Both the position numbers and the translations under genes were made by a program. Below the pieces are notes generated by a model. It was not told the origin of the DNA. It did not search any database and worked only from the letters and a program-made list of their open reading frames with translations. Below are positions 4,986 to 7,089 of a stretch of 7,089 nucleotides of DNA, piece by piece (the first letter of the stretch is position 1; each line of letters starts with the position of its first letter). This DNA is from Pseudomonadales bacterium. GTDB lineage: Bacteria > Pseudomonadota > Gammaproteobacteria > Pseudomonadales > Azotimanducaceae. The DNA is taken from the NCBI GenBank assembly GCA_007128525.1, contig SKXG01000086.1, positions 1-7,089 on the forward strand, read 5' to 3'.

Positions 4986-6745
4986 TGCGGTTACTGTTCA
5001 CTCTCATTTCAACACCGTTGTTGCTCGCACCTGTGAGCCTGGTGTGGTCAGCTGAGCCGACCTCTGCGGAGCCGCGCATTCAGAGCATTCTGATCGCGCA
5101 GGCTGATAGTGAGGCGCGAGGGGGATTGATCCGGCGTCGTCCCCCACCGGCAGCCGACGAAGCGCCTGATGCAGAGCCTGAAACGCAGTACGAGCCTGAG
5201 GACCGCGCTGTCCCTTCTGAAGCTGCGACGCGTCGGCAGCGCGGCGCCGCACCGCGTGAAGCCGATGCCCCGGGACCGCATTATAAGCCGCAGATGTCCG
5301 ATATTGCCCGCTTGACCAGCTACGATGATTCACTCTACAGCCCTGACCCGGACTATGAGGAAACCGAGTACGACCCCGCAGCACAGTACGAAATCTATGG
5401 CGGCAAATCCGCCATCAGTACGCCCAGGCCGCTGCTGGAACTGGGTTATCCCATGTACGCGGAAGGCGTTATCGGTCATGGCTCGACGATACTCGGGGAA
5501 AAGAATCGCCTTCGACCACAGTTTCTGGTCTATGGTGACTTCCAGCTGACACCCGCCTTCAATGATGATGGCCTTGCCGTGGGACCCGAGGATGAAACCG
5601 GCAGGGGCGTGCTGGCCACCAGACTCAATCTGGATCTGGATTTGAAGCTGACTGCCACGGAGCGTTTGCATGTACTGCTCCGGCCGCTGGATGAGAAAGG
5701 CCGGTTTACCCGCTACGAGTTTCACGGTGGGGCTGCCGATGCCGGCGAGGATGTTGAAACCGAATTCAACCTGAACCCGGTTACGGCTTTCTTTGAAGGC
5801 GATATGGGCGCCATTTTGCAGGGCATCACCGGCAGCTATAACCAGATTGATCTGCCCTTCGCCGTGGGTCTTGTGCCGCTGCTGTTCCAAAATGGCGTTT
5901 GGATGGACGACGCCATCACCGGCCTCGCGTTTTCCATTCCCGCGCGCAGCAGTACCCTGCTCGACATCACCAACATGGACACGACCTTCTTCGCTGGGTT
6001 TGACCGTGTTGACTCGCCCATGTTGGCGCGGGCGGATGGCCGTTCTGACAGCAGGCGGGCCCAGGTCTATGGTGTGGCCACCTTTATTGAGGCGCGTCAG
6101 GGGTACTTCGAATTTGGCTACGGCTACCTGAATGACAGGCCGCCCTCCGGTGATGTCGACTTGAGCTATCACTCGCTGACAGGGGCCTATACGCGGCGCT
6201 ACCGGGCCTGGGTATCCAATAGCATACGGTTGGTGGCTTCCGTGGGGCAGGACAGTGATGTCGAGCGTGCTCGCAGCGCGGATGGTGCGGCGCTACTGAT
6301 CGAGAACTCTCTGATCACACGTCGGCCTTACACACTGGTGCCTTATTTCAACTTTTTTGTCGCCACCGGGACGCCGCAGTCCCTGGCGCGTGCTGCCGGA
6401 GCCGGTGGCCTGTTGAAGAATGTCGGTATCAACTTTGAAACCGACGGGCTGTCGGGTTTTCCAAAGATCGACGACAGCGCAGCCGATGCTTATGGCGGCG
6501 CTCTTGGTCTGCAGTACCTGTTCAACCTGGATCAACAGATCGTTGTGGAGCTGGCAACCGTGCAGCGGACGAGTGGCCCGGTGCGGGACACCGCCGACTA
6601 CGCGCTCGGTGTACGCTGGCAGCGACCAATCACGCGACGCATGATTCTGCGCTTTGATGCCATGGGCGGGATCGCCAATCAGGGCGACGATGACATTGAG
6701 CGCACGCTCACCGGCGCGCGCGCGGAGCTCAGGGTCAAGTTCTGA
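4985..6745 (+). CDS. Probable outer-membrane beta-barrel protein (porin-like) with disordered N-terminal region
   Basis: A 586-residue protein with a signal peptide (hydrophobic core about 3-21, likely cleavage after VWSA at 23). Residues about 43-98 are Pro/Glu/Ala/Arg-rich and probably unstructured; 112-139 are rich in Asp, Glu and Tyr. From about 178 to the end, amphipathic strands alternate with polar turns, for example around 178-191, 208-234, 357-381, 392-420, 434-461, 502-527 and 538-564. The protein ends RVKF; a terminal Phe is the usual sorting signature for BAM-assembled barrels. It has no Cys, so it binds no c-type haem and lacks the N-terminal CxxC reported for MtrB. Tight coupling to the secreted pentahaem gene suggests that the barrel houses, docks or exports that cytochrome, as in porin-cytochrome conduits. 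A plain substrate porin cannot be excluded. I do not recognise a specific named family. Barrel call good; partner role inferred. Confidence 0.82.
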   Translation: MRLLFTLISTPLLLAPVSLVWSAEPTSAEPRIQSILIAQADSEARGGLIRRRPPPAADEAPDAEPETQYEPEDRAVPSEAATRRQRGAAPREADAPGPHYKPQMSDIARLTSYDDSLYSPDPDYEETEYDPAAQYEIYGGKSAISTPRPLLELGYPMYAEGVIGHGSTILGEKNRLRPQFLVYGDFQLTPAFNDDGLAVGPEDETGRGVLATRLNLDLDLKLTATERLHVLLRPLDEKGRFTRYEFHGGAADAGEDVETEFNLNPVTAFFEGDMGAILQGITGSYNQIDLPFAVGLVPLLFQNGVWMDDAITGLAFSIPARSSTLLDITNMDTTFFAGFDRVDSPMLARADGRSDSRRAQVYGVATFIEARQGYFEFGYGYLNDRPPSGDVDLSYHSLTGAYTRRYRAWVSNSIRLVASVGQDSDVERARSADGAALLIENSLITRRPYTLVPYFNFFVATGTPQSLARAAGAGGLLKNVGINFETDGLSGFPKIDDSAADAYGGALGLQYLFNLDQQIVVELATVQRTSGPVRDTADYALGVRWQRPITRRMILRFDAMGGIANQGDDDIERTLTGARAELRVKF

Positions 6746-6755
6746 TCGCTGATCA
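6743..6755. repeat. Inverted repeat holding both convergent stop codons
   Basis: TGATC-GCT-GATCA is a perfect 5-bp inverted repeat with a 3-base centre. The left arm begins with the TGA stop of the barrel gene; the right arm ends with TCA, the stop of the minus-strand gene. The stem is too short and lacks a T-run on either strand, so it is not a convincing terminator alone. Confidence 0.4.
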
Positions 6756-7089
6756 ATCGAGCGCCTCGGCCGCGCTCTGAACCTCGTCAAGTGCTGCCCG
6801 AAATTGTGCCGGTTCATAAGTGTAGGGCGTTTGAAGGGTCTCAAACAGGCCGCCCAAAGCATCATCCAGTGCGCTAATATCGTTCTGGTGTTCCAGGTGC
6901 AGATAGCCGGCGATGGCAGCTGCCGCAGCATAAACCTGGCGCGCCATAGCGGGATCGGCAGCATCGCGGGTCTGGGCGCTGTCAAGAACGCTGGCCAGGA
7001 TGGCCAGCGCATCATTACGGCTGAACGCATGCTGATAGAGCGCTGGGCGAATGGCGCTGAGTTCTCCGCGCAGCGCTTGCGCGGACTGC
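6753..7089 (-). CDS. Unrecognised Ala-rich, probably helical protein (C-terminal part, 5' truncated)
   Basis: On the minus strand the frame is open from the window edge (7089) down to TGA at 6755-6753, giving about 111 C-terminal residues; a Met codon at 6947-6945 is internal and not needed as a start. The visible part is rich in Ala, Leu, Asp and Gln and looks all-helical, with segments such as RQVYAAAAAIAGYLHLEHQ and FRAALDEVQSAAEALD. It has no Cys, no haem or metal motif and no membrane segment. I do not recognise a family. It converges on the barrel gene with 7 bases between stop codons and probably belongs to a different transcription unit. That it is a true gene is supported by the frame staying open to the window edge and by its protein-like composition; the function is unknown. 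Confidence 0.6.
   Translation of the reverse strand, partial: QSAQALRGELSAIRPALYQHAFSRNDALAILASVLDSAQTRDAADPAMARQVYAAAAAIAGYLHLEHQNDISALDDALGGLFETLQTPYTYEPAQFRAALDEVQSAAEALD
6759..6777. repeat. GC-rich hairpin just past the barrel stop
   Basis: GAGCGC (6759-6764) pairs with GCGCTC (6772-6777) around a 7-base loop. It lies 13 bases after the barrel stop and inside the last codons of the minus-strand gene. No T-run follows on the plus strand, so it could slow polymerase or protect the mRNA 3' end, but it is not a classical terminator. Confidence 0.3.

Noticed and set aside
5330..6172. Minus-strand open frame opposite the barrel gene
   Set aside because: The plus-strand product has a signal peptide, strand pattern and terminal Phe; the antisense product shows nothing recognisable.
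6293..7030. Long minus-strand frame (245 codons) across the end of the barrel gene
   Set aside because: It overlaps the barrel gene and the better-supported 6753-7089 minus-strand frame, and its composition (Arg/Trp/Pro-rich) looks like a shadow.
1..7089. tRNA/rRNA genes, insertion sequences, CRISPR arrays or attachment sites
   Set aside because: I saw no repeat-spacer pattern, transposase motif, terminal inverted repeats or RNA-gene-like sequence; nearly all bases are coding.

Overview
The window is a compact, GC-rich piece of a Gram-negative bacterial chromosome. It carries five plus-strand genes in a row and the tail of a convergent minus-strand gene. Signal peptides, periplasmic c-type cytochromes and a cysteine-free outer-membrane barrel ending in Phe make a proteobacterium the best guess. 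A gammaproteobacterium-like organism is plausible, but no rRNA or marker gene is present to fix the taxonomy.

Layout. Positions 1-522 hold the C-terminal 173 residues of a protein with four complete [4Fe-4S] sites; its start lies outside the window. Positions 539-1420 encode a five-helix membrane protein with two His-x13-His pairs, the ligand pattern of a di-heme b cytochrome. Positions 1426-3069 encode an unusual fusion: a cytoplasmic FHA-like domain, one membrane helix, and a periplasmic region with ten CxxCH haem sites. After a 146-base gap that holds a good sigma70-type promoter and a possible FNR-type box come a secreted pentahaem cytochrome with a C-terminal beta-rich domain (3216-4985) and a probable outer-membrane beta-barrel (4985-6745). 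These last two overlap by one base as TAATG. A partial, unrecognised Ala-rich gene on the minus strand (6753-7089) converges on the barrel gene, with 7 bases between the two stop codons.

How the genes may work together (inference). Read in order, the products cross the cell envelope: cytoplasmic Fe-S protein, inner-membrane di-heme b, membrane-tethered decahaem cytochrome, soluble pentahaem cytochrome, outer-membrane barrel. This is the part list of a trans-envelope electron conduit, for extracellular electron export or uptake. The parts do not look like the well-known MtrCAB/CymA set: the inner-membrane entry is a di-heme b protein plus an FHA-decahaem fusion, and the barrel lacks the N-terminal CxxC reported for MtrB. 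A periplasmic respiratory reductase or oxidase role with an unrelated porin remains possible. The window shows neither the electron source nor the terminal acceptor.
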